Of a stretch of DNA of 64,000 nt, positions 35,967 through 44,634 are shown piece after piece. The DNA is from DASUNP01 sp035249305. Its GTDB lineage: Bacteria; Acidobacteriota; Blastocatellia; UBA7656. Position 1 is the stretch's first letter. Each line of letters begins with the position of its first letter. The translations under genes and the position numbers were made by a program. The stretch is from contig DATFGQ010000056.1 of assembly GCA_035249305.1 (NCBI GenBank), forward strand, positions 1 to 64,000. The letters run 5' to 3'. Under the pieces are notes generated by a model. That model searched no databases. It had not been told where the DNA came from and saw only the letters and a list, made by a program, of their open reading frames with translations.

Positions 35967-36770
35967 CTATTTCCCCTTAAACTGCGCCTGGCGTTTTTGC
36001 GAGTAGGCTTTCAAGCCTTCTTCGGCGTCTTCGCTCTGGAACAGTTGCTGTAGCAGCTCGCGCTCGAGAGCGAGGGCCTCAGTCAGCGGCAGCTCAAGCC
36101 CTGTCTGGACGGAGCGTTTGATCAGCCCGACCGCCTTGCTCGCCTTCGCCGGCGCGACGAACTGCCGCGCGTATTCGAGCACCTTCTCAAAAAAGTTCTC
36201 TTCCTCGAAGACCTGATTCACAAGCCCTATCTCAAGCGCCTCATCGACAGATATCGTCCGGCCCGTGGTCAGAAGCTCAAGCGCTCTCCCCTTGCCGACG
36301 ACGCGCGGCAGCCGCTGGGTGCCGCCCATGCCCGGCAGCAACCCGAGGTTGATCTCCGGAACGCCAAGCATGCCAGGGCCGCGCTTGGCGATCCTTATGT
36401 CGCAGGCCAGCGCGACTTCGAGCCCGCCGCCGACGGCATGCCCGTTGATCGCCGCGATGATGAGCTTCTGCGTGTTCTCCATCCTCATCAGAGTCTCGTT
36501 GCCATGCAGGCTGAAGAAGTAGCGGAACTCCGGCGTCGCCGACAGGAGCATCTTGATGTTTGCGCCCGCGCAGAAGAACTTGTCGCCCGCACCGCGAATC
36601 ACTATGACGTGGACCTCTTCGTCTAACCGCGCTTCGAGTATCGCGTCGTCGAGATCGCGCATCATCTCGTAGGTGTAGGTGTTGGCCGGCGGGTCGTTCA
36701 GCTCGATGATGGCGATGCCGTCTTCGGCGCTGTAATTGACCAGTCTGTTTTCCATCGCTTCTCTTGTCAT
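35967..36770 (-). CDS. enoyl-CoA hydratase (crotonase 4)
   Basis: This 267-residue crotonase has both hydratase Glu residues (GGGLEVALACD and GVPEINLGLLPGMGG). It is the first structural gene after the TetR regulator, 24 bases downstream of it. The start is at 36770, with an alternative ATG five codons later (MENRLVNYSAEDG), where the conserved fold begins. It probably works with 3-hydroxyacyl-CoA dehydrogenase in beta-oxidation. Confidence 0.88.
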   Translation of the reverse strand: MTREAMENRLVNYSAEDGIAIIELNDPPANTYTYEMMRDLDDAILEARLDEEVHVIVIRGAGDKFFCAGANIKMLLSATPEFRYFFSLHGNETLMRMENTQKLIIAAINGHAVGGGLEVALACDIRIAKRGPGMLGVPEINLGLLPGMGGTQRLPRVVGKGRALELLTTGRTISVDEALEIGLVNQVFEEENFFEKVLEYARQFVAPAKASKAVGLIKRSVQTGLELPLTEALALERELLQQLFQSEDAEEGLKAYSQKRQAQFKGK

Positions 36771-36794
36771 ACGTCTCTCCGTTGTCAGTAATAA

Positions 36795-37463
36795 TTATTG
36801 CTGCCAGATCGAAACAGATCGATCCAGGTGCGAGCCCCGGCCCGCCTCAAGCCCTCCGGCCTTCGCCGCCTTGTCCCCTATGAACCCCGACAGGAAGATC
36901 CTCGTTATGTTCTGCGAAAGCCCGGCCACGTCGACGTCCTTGCGCGGGTTATACCAGTTGTAAATCCAGTTCATCATGCCGAAGAGCGAGAACGTAGCCA
37001 CGCGAATATCTATGCCTTCAACGCGGTGGAGGCGGGCGATCTCTTCGAGCAAGCCCATGACCATCTCGACGTACTGACGCTTTTTCGAGTTGACCTTCTT
37101 CAAGAAATCGCCGCTTATCGAGTTGGCCTCGTGCGAGAGGACTTTCATCTCGTTCATGTTGTTGACGAAGTAGTTCAGGTGATTCTCGATCAACAACCTG
37201 AGCCGCCGGACCGGGTCGTCCTCGCCGGCCAGCAGCCTGCGGCAGTCGTCGACAACCGTCCCGAAGCAGTAGTCCTGGATGAGAAACAGTAGCTCCTCTT
37301 TGCTGCTGAAATAATAGTATAGCCCCGAAAGACTCATCTTTGTAGCTCGGGCTATGTCGCGGATGCTGGTCGAGTGGTAGCCTTTCTCAGCAAAGATGGC
37401 GGCCGATGTCTTCAACACGTGGACGAGCTTCTGGTCGTACCTTGATTGTGACTCAACGGGCAT
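36795..37463 (-). CDS. TetR-family regulator of the crotonase/ALDH operon
   Basis: The N-terminal domain (about residues 10-60) is a TetR helix-turn-helix: AAIFAEKGYHSTSIRDIARA and GLYYYFSSKEELLF. The C-terminal domain resembles the FadR/PfmR/KstR-type fatty-acid regulators, which release DNA on binding acyl-CoA. It is the first gene of the operon and lies opposite thiO; the 107-base gap between them holds a perfect palindrome (37490-37503). The ligand is probably an acyl-CoA, by context only. Confidence 0.88.
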   Translation of the reverse strand: MPVESQSRYDQKLVHVLKTSAAIFAEKGYHSTSIRDIARATKMSLSGLYYYFSSKEELLFLIQDYCFGTVVDDCRRLLAGEDDPVRRLRLLIENHLNYFVNNMNEMKVLSHEANSISGDFLKKVNSKKRQYVEMVMGLLEEIARLHRVEGIDIRVATFSLFGMMNWIYNWYNPRKDVDVAGLSQNITRIFLSGFIGDKAAKAGGLEAGRGSHLDRSVSIWQQ

Positions 37464-37489
37464 ACGCTATAGGCTCGAAAGTTGAACTT

Positions 37490-37503
37490 CGAACAAGCGT
37501 TCG
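37490..37503. promoter_or_regulatory. candidate TetR operator palindrome
   Basis: CGAACAAGCGTTCG is a CGAAC/GTTCG inverted repeat with a 4-base centre (AAGC), lying 27 bases upstream of the tetR start and 68 bases from thiO. The half-site pattern CnAAC...GTTnG is known from TetR-type phenylacetyl/fatty-acid regulators. It could control both divergent transcripts; binding is unproven. Confidence 0.5.
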
Positions 37504-37570
37504 ATAATATCGGCTCGGCTTGTTATCCGTCAAGCTGATGGCTAAAGTGAAGGTGATAGGCTGACTCGTT

Positions 37571-38692
37571 ATGGCTCAGGACGTGATAATAATCGGCGGC
37601 GGGGTTATAGGCTGCTCGATCGCGCTCAAGCTGGCCGAGGCGGGGTTGAAGGTCACGCTGATGGAGCGAGGGCGGGCGGGCTGCGAGGCGTCGCGCGCCG
37701 CCGCGGGGATGCTCTCGCCACAGTCAGAAGCGCACAAACAGAGCCCCTTCCTCGCCCTGTGCCTCTACAGCCGTTCGATCTATCCGAGCTTTGCGGACCA
37801 TTTGGCGGAGCTGTCGGGGATCGATGTCGAGTACCGCGACGAAGGTCTGCTCTATGTCGAGCTTGAAGGCGACGACCCGAAAGAGGTAGAACGCTGGTTC
37901 AACTGGCAGACCGCCGGGGGGCTAAAGCTTGAGAGGATTCCCAAAACCAAGCTTCGCATGGATGAACCCGCCGTCACAGAAACGGCTACAGGAGCCGTTT
38001 TCATCCCAGGCGACCATCAGGTTGATAACCGAAAGCTCATGGACGCTGTTGCCCTCGCCGCTCGGCGCGCGGGCGTCGACATGATAGAAGGTGTCGAAGT
38101 CAGCCGCCTGACGGTCGAGCGGGATAGAGTCATAGGCGTCCGTTGCGGCGAAGATAAAATAGAGGCCGGGGCCGTAGTCGTAGCCGCGGGCTGCTGGTCG
38201 GGCGGCCTGCTCGACCCGCTCGGGTTGAACATAAAGACGATCCCGGCTCGCGGGCAGATGATCGCCCTGAAAAGCGACACGTCGCCTCTAAACCGCGTGC
38301 TACATTCCAGGCATTGCTATCTGGTGCCGCGACGCGACGGCCGCATACTGGTCGGCAGCACGGTCGAGTACACGGGATTCACGAAGGGCGTCACGGCCGG
38401 CGGGGTCGGGTCACTCATTGCCGCTGCGGTCGAGCTTGTCCCGAGCCTCAACGATTTTGAGATTGTGGAATCCTGGTCTGGGCTGAGGCCCGACACCGCG
38501 GACCACCTGCCCGTGATGGGCGAGACGGGGATTAAGAATCTTTTTGTCGCAAGCGGCCATTTCAGGAACGGGATACTGCTCGCGCCCGCGACGGCGGAGT
38601 TTATGTCGGAGTTGATCGTCACAGGGCGCGCGCCTGAAGAGTTACAGCCCTTCGGCGTAGAGAGATTGTTGAAAGGCTCTGAAGGTGCGTGA
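37571..38692 (+). CDS. thiO: glycine oxidase ThiO-like FAD oxidoreductase
   Basis: This is a FAD-dependent amine oxidase of the DAO family, with the N-terminal Rossmann motif IIIGGGVIGCSIALKLAEAG and the family's later LHSRHCYLVPRRDGRILVG and DHLPVMGETGIKNLFVASGHFRNGI pieces. At 373 residues it matches ThiO, which makes the glycine imine of the thiazole of thiamine. The thiamine role is likely but not proven, since ThiO is not next to thiS/thiG here. It could instead be a sarcosine-type oxidase. It ends at a palindromic repeat cassette. Confidence 0.85.
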   Translation: MAQDVIIIGGGVIGCSIALKLAEAGLKVTLMERGRAGCEASRAAAGMLSPQSEAHKQSPFLALCLYSRSIYPSFADHLAELSGIDVEYRDEGLLYVELEGDDPKEVERWFNWQTAGGLKLERIPKTKLRMDEPAVTETATGAVFIPGDHQVDNRKLMDAVALAARRAGVDMIEGVEVSRLTVERDRVIGVRCGEDKIEAGAVVVAAGCWSGGLLDPLGLNIKTIPARGQMIALKSDTSPLNRVLHSRHCYLVPRRDGRILVGSTVEYTGFTKGVTAGGVGSLIAAAVELVPSLNDFEIVESWSGLRPDTADHLPVMGETGIKNLFVASGHFRNGILLAPATAEFMSELIVTGRAPEELQPFGVERLLKGSEGA

Positions 38693-38703
38693 TTCAATTC
38701 GCA

Positions 38704-38875
38704 GCCTCGAAGAGGCGGTATTCAATAGCCCGGCGCATCGCGCCGGGTAACGCATGCATACAACGAGAAGCCCTGAAAGGGCGCGATACTTATATCGCCC
38801 TTTCAGGGCTTGTATTAAATAACACGCAATTCCAGGGGCGTTGCTCCTGGCTATTGAATTTCGCCTCTTCGAGGC
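38704..38875. repeat. five-hairpin repeat cassette, orientation A
   Basis: In order: GCCTCGAAGAGGC (38704-38716); CCCGGCGCATCGCGCCGGG (38729-38747); a long stem of AAGCCCTGAAAGGGCG (38768-38783) with its complement (38796-38811); CCAGGGGCGTTGCTCCTGG (38832-38850); GCCTCTTCGAGGC (38863-38875). The cassette fills almost the whole gap between thiO and metG. The same modules occur in reverse order at 55020-55219. Confidence 0.88.
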
Positions 38876-38880
38876 TTAGA

Positions 38881-40893
38881 TCATTTCAGCCGCGCGCCGT
38901 TCGGCACATCTTCCGCGAAAGTCGCGAGCACGGGCTTGCCATCTTCGCCAACGGACGCGGCAAGCAGCATCCCGTTCGATTCCAAACCGCGCAGCTTGCG
39001 CGGGGCCAGGTTTGCCACGACGATTATCTTTCGGCCGATGACATCTTCCGGAGCATAATGCTCGGCGATGCCCGCCAGTAGCTGCCTGGGCTCCGCCTCG
39101 CCGACATCGACCTTCAGCTTGAGCAAGCGGTCGGCCTTAGGCACGCGCTCGGCTTCGAGCACTGTCGCCACGCGCAATTCCACTTTCACAAAATCGTCGA
39201 TTGAAATCTTGTCCGCAACCGGAGGCGCGGCGGCCTGCGTGGCTCCGGCCGGGCTCGCGGCTTCCTGCTCTTTCGTAGTCGCGTGCTCGACAGGCTGCTC
39301 GGCCTCTTTCGGTTGTTCTTTCTGATTCTCGATCTCAGCCATTATCTTTTCCTTATTCAGTTTCGGGAAAGCCGGGCTCACCCTTTCTATCCTCGACACG
39401 TCGACTGCCTCGCCCCATCTCGCGTCATCAGGATTTGCCTTCAGCGGTTCGCCCGCGAGGCCCATCTGTCTCCAGATCTCGACTGTCGTCTCCGGCAGCA
39501 CGGGAGCGGCGAGCAACACGACATGACGCAATCCTTCATACGCAGTCGCGATTACGCGTTCGAGCTGCTCGCGCGCCGAGGAATCCTTTGCGAGCTTCCA
39601 TGGCTGGTTGTCGGTTATGAACTTGTCTATGCGAGCGATGGCCGCCCAAACGGCTTCGATCGCGCGCGAAAAGCTCAGCGCGTCATACTCCTGACGGAAC
39701 CTCGCCCTGGCCTGCTCGATGGCTTCCCGCACTTCGACCGCGTCCGCCGCCGCGTCGTCGAAACGGCGGGGGGGCTGGCCCTCGAAATAGTTCTTCACCA
39801 TCGTCAGCGTTCGGCTGGCGAGATTACCTAGCCCGTCGGCCAGATCGGCATTGGCACGATCGATCAGCGCTTCGTAGGTGAAATCGCCGTCCTGGCCGAA
39901 CGACATCTCGCGCAGCACGAAGTAGCGAATCATGTCGGGCGTGAAATGCGCATGAAGCACGGACAGGTCTACTGTGTTGCCGAGCGTCTTGGACATCTTA
40001 CGCCCGCCAGACAGCCACATGCCGTGGGCGAAGACCTGTCTCGGCAGCTCGACCCCCGCGCCCATCAGGAAGGCGGGCCAGTAGACGGCATGAAATCTCA
40101 CGATGTCTTTGCCTACAAGGTGCAGCGCGGGCCAGTAACGCCCGAAGTCCTTGTAACGCTCGTTACCCCACCCGAGAGCCGTGATGTAGTTCGACAGCGC
40201 GTCTAACCAGACATATATAGTGTGACTGGGGTTGCCGGGAACAGGTATTCCCCATTTCACTGATGCGCGGCTTATCGAGAGGTCTTTGAGCCCACCCGCC
40301 ACGAACGATCTGACTTCGTTGCGGCGCACGTCGGGCTGCACGAAGTCCGGGTTCGAGTCGTACAGCTCAAGCAAGCGGTCTTGAAAGCCTGAGAGCCTGA
40401 AGAAGTAACTCTCTTCCTCCACACGGTCGAGGGGGCGGTCGTGCTGCGGGCAAATAGGATGTTCGACGTTCTGCTCGACATCCTTGTACTCGTTGCAGTA
40501 GCCGCAGAACCAGCCCTCGTAGCGCCCTTTGTAGATGTGCCCGCGCTCTTCAAGCATGCGCCAGAGTTCCTGAACAGCCGCTTCATGAAAATCGTCTGTC
40601 GTTCGTATCCAGCGGTCGAACCTTATGTTGAACTTTGCGAACGCCGCTTTGAACTCATCGACGATCTCGTCGACGTGCTGCTTGACGGGGATGCCCCTGG
40701 CCGCGGCGGCGCGCTCGATGCTAATGCCGTGCTCGTCCGTTCCCGTGAGGAAGAACGTCGCGATGCCGCGCTGCCGCTTGAACATCGCCAGCGAGTCGGC
40801 GACGAGCGTGGTGTAGACGTGCCCCAGGTGGGGCCGCGCGTTGACGTAATAAATTGGCGTAGTGACGTAAAAAGTTTCTTCCATATTTGTCAT
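38881..40893 (-). CDS. metG: methionyl-tRNA synthetase MetG with C-terminal tRNA-binding domain
   Basis: This charges tRNA-Met. The HIGH motif is PHLGH (about residues 20-24), the KMSKS-type motif is KMSKTLGN, and zinc residues sit in CGYCNEYKDVEQN and CPQH. After the catalytic and anticodon domains, an acidic linker rich in Glu, Ala and Gln (about residues 515-560) leads to a C-terminal OB-fold tRNA-binding domain (FVKVELRVATVLEAERVP). The 670 residues match the long form with this domain. It lies upstream of a repeat and downstream of folE on the minus strand. Confidence 0.95.
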   Translation of the reverse strand: MTNMEETFYVTTPIYYVNARPHLGHVYTTLVADSLAMFKRQRGIATFFLTGTDEHGISIERAAAARGIPVKQHVDEIVDEFKAAFAKFNIRFDRWIRTTDDFHEAAVQELWRMLEERGHIYKGRYEGWFCGYCNEYKDVEQNVEHPICPQHDRPLDRVEEESYFFRLSGFQDRLLELYDSNPDFVQPDVRRNEVRSFVAGGLKDLSISRASVKWGIPVPGNPSHTIYVWLDALSNYITALGWGNERYKDFGRYWPALHLVGKDIVRFHAVYWPAFLMGAGVELPRQVFAHGMWLSGGRKMSKTLGNTVDLSVLHAHFTPDMIRYFVLREMSFGQDGDFTYEALIDRANADLADGLGNLASRTLTMVKNYFEGQPPRRFDDAAADAVEVREAIEQARARFRQEYDALSFSRAIEAVWAAIARIDKFITDNQPWKLAKDSSAREQLERVIATAYEGLRHVVLLAAPVLPETTVEIWRQMGLAGEPLKANPDDARWGEAVDVSRIERVSPAFPKLNKEKIMAEIENQKEQPKEAEQPVEHATTKEQEAASPAGATQAAAPPVADKISIDDFVKVELRVATVLEAERVPKADRLLKLKVDVGEAEPRQLLAGIAEHYAPEDVIGRKIIVVANLAPRKLRGLESNGMLLAASVGEDGKPVLATFAEDVPNGARLK

Positions 40894-40970
40894 TTGTCTG
40901 TTGTCCTTCGTCCGTTGTCAGTTGCCTTTGACGAGTCAAACAACCGACGACTGACAACTGACAGCGGGCA
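40893..40970. repeat. 7-base-period TTGTC/GACAA inverted repeat
   Basis: The gap between metG and folE consists of degenerate heptads such as TTTGTCA, TTTGTCT and GTTGTCC on one side, and CGACTGA and CAACTGA on the other, forming an imperfect inverted repeat. The period matches the other heptad repeats, but the unit differs. Confidence 0.65.
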
Positions 40971-40971
40971 A

Positions 40972-41586
40972 TCAAGATTTCTTGATGAGTGACATGGCTT
41001 CGGCGCGCGTGCGCGGGTCTTTCAAAAACCCGCCGCGCAGCGCGCTCGTGATGGTCTTTGAGCCAGGCTTTTTAATCCCGCGCATCTCTATGCACATGTG
41101 CTCGGCCTCGATGACTACCATCACCCCTGTCGCCTGAAGCTCGTCGTAAAGCAGGTCGGCGATATCCGAAGTCAGCCGCTCCTGTATGTTAGGCTTCCTC
41201 GCCATCATGTCGGCCACGCGAGCGAGCTTCGACAACCCAACTATCCGGCCCTGGCGGGGGATGTAGGCGATGTGCGCCACTCCCGTGAACGGCATCAGGT
41301 GATGCTCGCAGAGCGAATTCAGCGGGATGTCTTTGACTATCACCATCTCGTCATGCGTCTCGGCGGGTATGACTTGCAGAAACTGGCGCGAGTCCGTGTG
41401 CAGCCCCGCGCAGATCTCTTCGTACATGAGGGCGACGCGGCGCGGAGTGCCTTGTAAGCCCGGACGGTCGGGGTTTTCGCCTATGCCTTCGAGTATCATC
41501 CTGACCCCGGCTTCGATCTTAGCCAGGTCGACGCCCTCGCCGTTCTTGACCGCGGCGGGTTTGTTATTCCTCTTCGCTTGTGCCAT
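40972..41586 (-). CDS. folE: GTP cyclohydrolase I FolE
   Basis: This zinc enzyme converts GTP to 7,8-dihydroneopterin triphosphate, the first step of folate synthesis and of queuosine precursors. It has CEHHLMPFTGVAHI (zinc Cys and His), GRIVGLSKLARV, and the C-terminal region EAEHMCIEMRGIKKPG. The length of 204 is typical. The first 23 bases overlap the end of larC upstream, so it is translated in coupling with it. It precedes metG. Confidence 0.94.
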   Translation of the reverse strand: MAQAKRNNKPAAVKNGEGVDLAKIEAGVRMILEGIGENPDRPGLQGTPRRVALMYEEICAGLHTDSRQFLQVIPAETHDEMVIVKDIPLNSLCEHHLMPFTGVAHIAYIPRQGRIVGLSKLARVADMMARKPNIQERLTSDIADLLYDELQATGVMVVIEAEHMCIEMRGIKKPGSKTITSALRGGFLKDPRTRAEAMSLIKKS

Positions 41587-42772
41587 CAGCTTGCTCTTTT
41601 TTTCTATAAGCTGCGCCCGCAGCCGCTTGCACTTCGATCAACGGCACACCGGCCGCTTCGGCAAGCTTTAAACAATCTTCGTACTCCGGTTGAAAGTGTA
41701 ACGTGCGACCGCCGCCCCTCGCCACCTTTACGCGCACGCTGCCATACTCAGTCTCCACCATCTCGACAGCGCGGGCAAGCACTCTCCTCTTCGCGCCGTA
41801 ATACCTGACCCCGAGCGTTGTCGTCTCGGCCAGCAGCATATCGATTATTGAATTCAATAGCACAGGCTCGCACAGGACAGTGAGCAACACTCCGGGCCTC
41901 GATTTTTTCATCTGCACTGGAGTTATGAAGGCGTCCAACGCGCCCGCCTTGAACGCCAGCCGCAAGACATGCTCGTAGACCTGCGGGTTCATGTCGTCGA
42001 TATTCGTCTCGACGACTACGACATCGCTTTCCGGCTCTGATGAATTATGATCCGCAAGCTCGCCTACTACGAGCCTGAGCGCGTTCGGGAAGCCTTCGGG
42101 GTTTCTCGACCCCGCGCCGTAACCGATGCGCTCTATCGATAAGGCCGGCAGCGGCCCGAATGAGTCGCACAAGGTTGTAACGATCGCCGCGCCCGTCGGC
42201 GTCACAAACTCCCCTTCGATCTGGCCCGCGTAGACCGGCGCTCGGCGCAAGATCTCTGCCGTTGCCGGAGCAGGCACGGGCAATAGGCCGTGCGCTGCTT
42301 TCACGGTCCCATAGCCAACGCGGAGCGATGATGAGATGAAGCGGTCTACGCCGAGCATCTCGACCCCGATCATCGCGCCGACAACGTCTATGATCGAGTC
42401 GATCGCGCCGACTTCATGGAAATGCACTTTATCAACTGTTGTCCCGTGAGCGCGCGCTTCGGCCTCGGCCAGCAGTTCGAACGCTTGAATGGAGCGGGAG
42501 CGGGCGAGGTTCGACAGCTTTGCCTTCTCGAGGATCTCGCGGATCTGTGCGAGGTGGCGCGCAGGCTGTGGCGACGAGTCAATCAAGACATCAAACTTTG
42601 TCGCCGCGATGCCGCTTCGTTCGACGCGGTCGATCTTGATCTGATAACCGCTCAGCCCTAGCGAGGCCAGTTGTTGCTTCAGCGAGTCGACGTCGATCCC
42701 AAGATCGATCAGAGCGCCGATAGTCATATCGCCGCTTACTCCCGCGAAGCAGTCGAAGTAGAGGACGCGCAT
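41564..42772 (-). CDS. larC: LarC-type nickel-pincer nucleotide cyclometallase
   Basis: LarC inserts nickel into the pyridinium-bisthiocarboxylate nucleotide made by LarB and LarE, a cofactor of lactate racemase. The 402-residue protein starts MRVLYFDCFAGVSGDMTIGA and has HFHEVGAIDSIIDVVGA and ETNIDDMNPQVYEHV, the family's conserved blocks. No larB, larE or larA is visible in this window. The start shares one base with the sirtuin stop (TGATG), and the end overlaps folE by 23 bases. The lone LarC could serve a wider nickel enzyme set. Confidence 0.9.
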   Translation of the reverse strand: MRVLYFDCFAGVSGDMTIGALIDLGIDVDSLKQQLASLGLSGYQIKIDRVERSGIAATKFDVLIDSSPQPARHLAQIREILEKAKLSNLARSRSIQAFELLAEAEARAHGTTVDKVHFHEVGAIDSIIDVVGAMIGVEMLGVDRFISSSLRVGYGTVKAAHGLLPVPAPATAEILRRAPVYAGQIEGEFVTPTGAAIVTTLCDSFGPLPALSIERIGYGAGSRNPEGFPNALRLVVGELADHNSSEPESDVVVVETNIDDMNPQVYEHVLRLAFKAGALDAFITPVQMKKSRPGVLLTVLCEPVLLNSIIDMLLAETTTLGVRYYGAKRRVLARAVEMVETEYGSVRVKVARGGGRTLHFQPEYEDCLKLAEAAGVPLIEVQAAAGAAYRKKEQADGTSEEE

Positions 42773-43536
42773 CAGCCGCGCTCCTTTATGAACTGAGGCA
42801 GGATGTCGCCCGCCTTGCCCAGTATCGTCGCGTCGACGTAGAAAGATATGTCCGTCCGTTCAGGGTTGACCTCGATGACGCGAGCGCCGGATTGCTTGGC
42901 GAGTATTGGCAAGCCCGCGGCAGGGTAGACGACGGCGGAAGTACCTATCACGAAGAACAGGTCGGCGCTTAGCGACGCTTTCTCCGCGCGCTCGAAGACC
43001 CCCACTGGCAAGAGCTCGCCGAACAAGACCACGTCGGGCCGCGCCGGGCCTCCGCACACGAAGCAGAGCGGCGGGTTCTGTTCAAGCGGTGACTCGCGCG
43101 CCTCGAAGACGCTCGCACAGCGGAGACAGCGCGCACGCCAGATGTTGCCGTGAAGCTCAAGCAGGTTCTGGCTGCCGGCTTCGCGATGAAGGTCGTCGAT
43201 GTTTTGAGTGACGAGCGTGAACTCTTCGAACCTCTGTTCCCATGTCGCGAGGGCGTAGTGGCCGGGATTGGGTTTCACCTCTTTGAGCATTCCGCGGCGG
43301 TAATCGAACCACTCCCAGACCAACTTCGGGTCGCTGGCGATAAGCTCCGCCGATGAAAGCTCCGTCACGGGCCGCCCGCGCCAGGTCCAGATCTCCGACC
43401 CGCCGCCGCCGCGAAACGTAGGCACGCCGCTTTCGGCCGAAATTCCCGCGCCGGTCAAGACTGTGACGCTGCGCGCGCTGTCAAAAATGTTAAGAAGCTC
43501 GTCTGTAACTTCGGTAAGCACCATGCGGTTTAACAT
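42772..43536 (-). CDS. cobB: Sir2-family NAD-dependent protein deacylase CobB
   Basis: This sirtuin removes acyl groups from lysines using NAD. It has TGAGISAESGVPTFRGGGG, TQNIDDLHREAG, the catalytic His in LLELHGNIW, four zinc Cys (CLRC and CFVC), and PDVVLFGELLP. The length is 254, as usual for bacterial CobB. The initiator may be the ATG at 43536 or one four codons later (MVLTEV). Its stop overlaps the larC start by one base, so the two are translated as a pair. Confidence 0.92.
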   Translation of the reverse strand: MLNRMVLTEVTDELLNIFDSARSVTVLTGAGISAESGVPTFRGGGGSEIWTWRGRPVTELSSAELIASDPKLVWEWFDYRRGMLKEVKPNPGHYALATWEQRFEEFTLVTQNIDDLHREAGSQNLLELHGNIWRARCLRCASVFEARESPLEQNPPLCFVCGGPARPDVVLFGELLPVGVFERAEKASLSADLFFVIGTSAVVYPAAGLPILAKQSGARVIEVNPERTDISFYVDATILGKAGDILPQFIKERG

Positions 43537-43633
43537 CCTATCCGTAGAAATGAGTATGCTATAAATCGCTTCGACGCAAAGTCAAGTTTTCCTTGGAGCG
43601 GGTAATGGGGTAAAAGCATGATGATGGTGAGAT

Positions 43634-43730
43634 TGTAGGGGCAGCCCTTGTGGCTGCCCGGATCGCGCGTTAGCGCGATGACAGTCATGGCCGCCGTGCG
43701 CGAAGCGCATCATGCGCCACGGCCCCTACA
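43634..43730. repeat. MITE-like palindromic repeat, copy 2
   Basis: The left end TGTAGGGGCAGCCCTTG and the central block with GATGACAGTCATGGCC and GCGCGAAGCGCATCAT match the element at 7269-7390. The right end is shorter here, GGCCCCTACA. It lies in the 328-base gap between cobB and the RDD gene; besides a promoter at 43777 I see nothing else in that gap. Confidence 0.8.
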
Positions 43731-43776
43731 GGTTATTTCAACTTGCTTTTACCCGACTATCGGCTAGAGCACTATC

Positions 43777-43804
43777 TTGACTTTTGGCCGGGCTGTAATA
43801 TATT
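43777..43804 (+). promoter_or_regulatory. sigma-70-type promoter of the zinc-ribbon/RDD gene
   Basis: TTGACT at 43777-43782 and TATATT at 43799-43804 are separated by 16 bases. The predicted start is about 50 bases before the gene at 43865. Confidence 0.6.
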
Positions 43805-43864
43805 TACACCGACTTTGCCGGTCCCCTCAGGCCGATCGAGGCCAGATGAAAGGGAGTATTCATT

Positions 43865-44536
43865 ATGCCAAAGTTTTGCCAGAGGTGCGGCGCGCACAAC
43901 GTTGACTGGGCGCAAGCCTGTCAGAACTGTTCAACCCCTCTTCCCGGCCAACAGGCGGGAAACCAGCAAGCTTACTATCCGAACTATCCGCCTCAGCCGG
44001 GGCCTGGCTACAACCCGTACCCTCCGATGTATGGCTACGGCTTTGCCCCCGCGCGTTACCAGCCCGGAGCGTACGCGGGCATGGGCAAACGGTTTTGGGC
44101 TTATCTACTCGAAGGCTTGTTGCCGTTGGCCGGTGCGATACCAGGATTCGTCTTGCTCATCATAGGCATTGCGATAGCCGATTCCAGGAGAAGCAGCGAC
44201 CAGGAGTCGGGCGCGGTGCTTGCCATCTTAGGCATCCTTGTGATGATCATCGGTTACGTCGCCATCCTTTTGTACAACATCTACCTGCTCGGCAAAGAGG
44301 GCGCGTCGCTCCCCAAGCGGTGGCTGGGGATTGTCGTGCTCGACAGGCAGGGGCGACCTATCGGCTTCGGCAAAGCTTTCGCGCGCGAGATCGTGAAGGG
44401 CCTTTTAGCGAACGCCACTATCATCCTCTTGATGTGGCCGCTCTGGGATCAAGAAAAACAAGCGATATACGACAAGCTGTTCGACGCTAACGTCTACGAG
44501 AAGTCACCATATTCGACATCCCTATATCCCAGGTAA
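43865..44536 (+). CDS. zinc ribbon + Pro/Tyr/Gln-rich linker + RDD membrane protein
   Basis: Residues 1-24 are a zinc-ribbon (FCQRCGAHNVDWAQACQNC), followed by a Gln/Pro/Tyr/Gly-rich linker of about 45 residues. From about residue 70 there is an RDD membrane domain with GKRFWAYLLEGLLPLAG at its start and a later SLPKRWLGIVVLD, then two further helices. RDD proteins are integral membrane proteins of mostly unknown role, some linked to ion exchange. The gene has a clear ribosome site (AAAGGGAG) and its own promoter. Its ribbon-linker plan is shared with the CD225 protein at 16299. Confidence 0.82.
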   Translation: MPKFCQRCGAHNVDWAQACQNCSTPLPGQQAGNQQAYYPNYPPQPGPGYNPYPPMYGYGFAPARYQPGAYAGMGKRFWAYLLEGLLPLAGAIPGFVLLIIGIAIADSRRSSDQESGAVLAILGILVMIIGYVAILLYNIYLLGKEGASLPKRWLGIVVLDRQGRPIGFGKAFAREIVKGLLANATIILLMWPLWDQEKQAIYDKLFDANVYEKSPYSTSLYPR

Positions 44537-44634
44537 TCCGATTTTCAAATAAAGCTGTCGGCTGCTAATATCCTTGATTCCACTCTCCGGCCGTATGGGC
44601 GCGAGTGATTAATCAGTCAGGAGCAGACCGGGTT

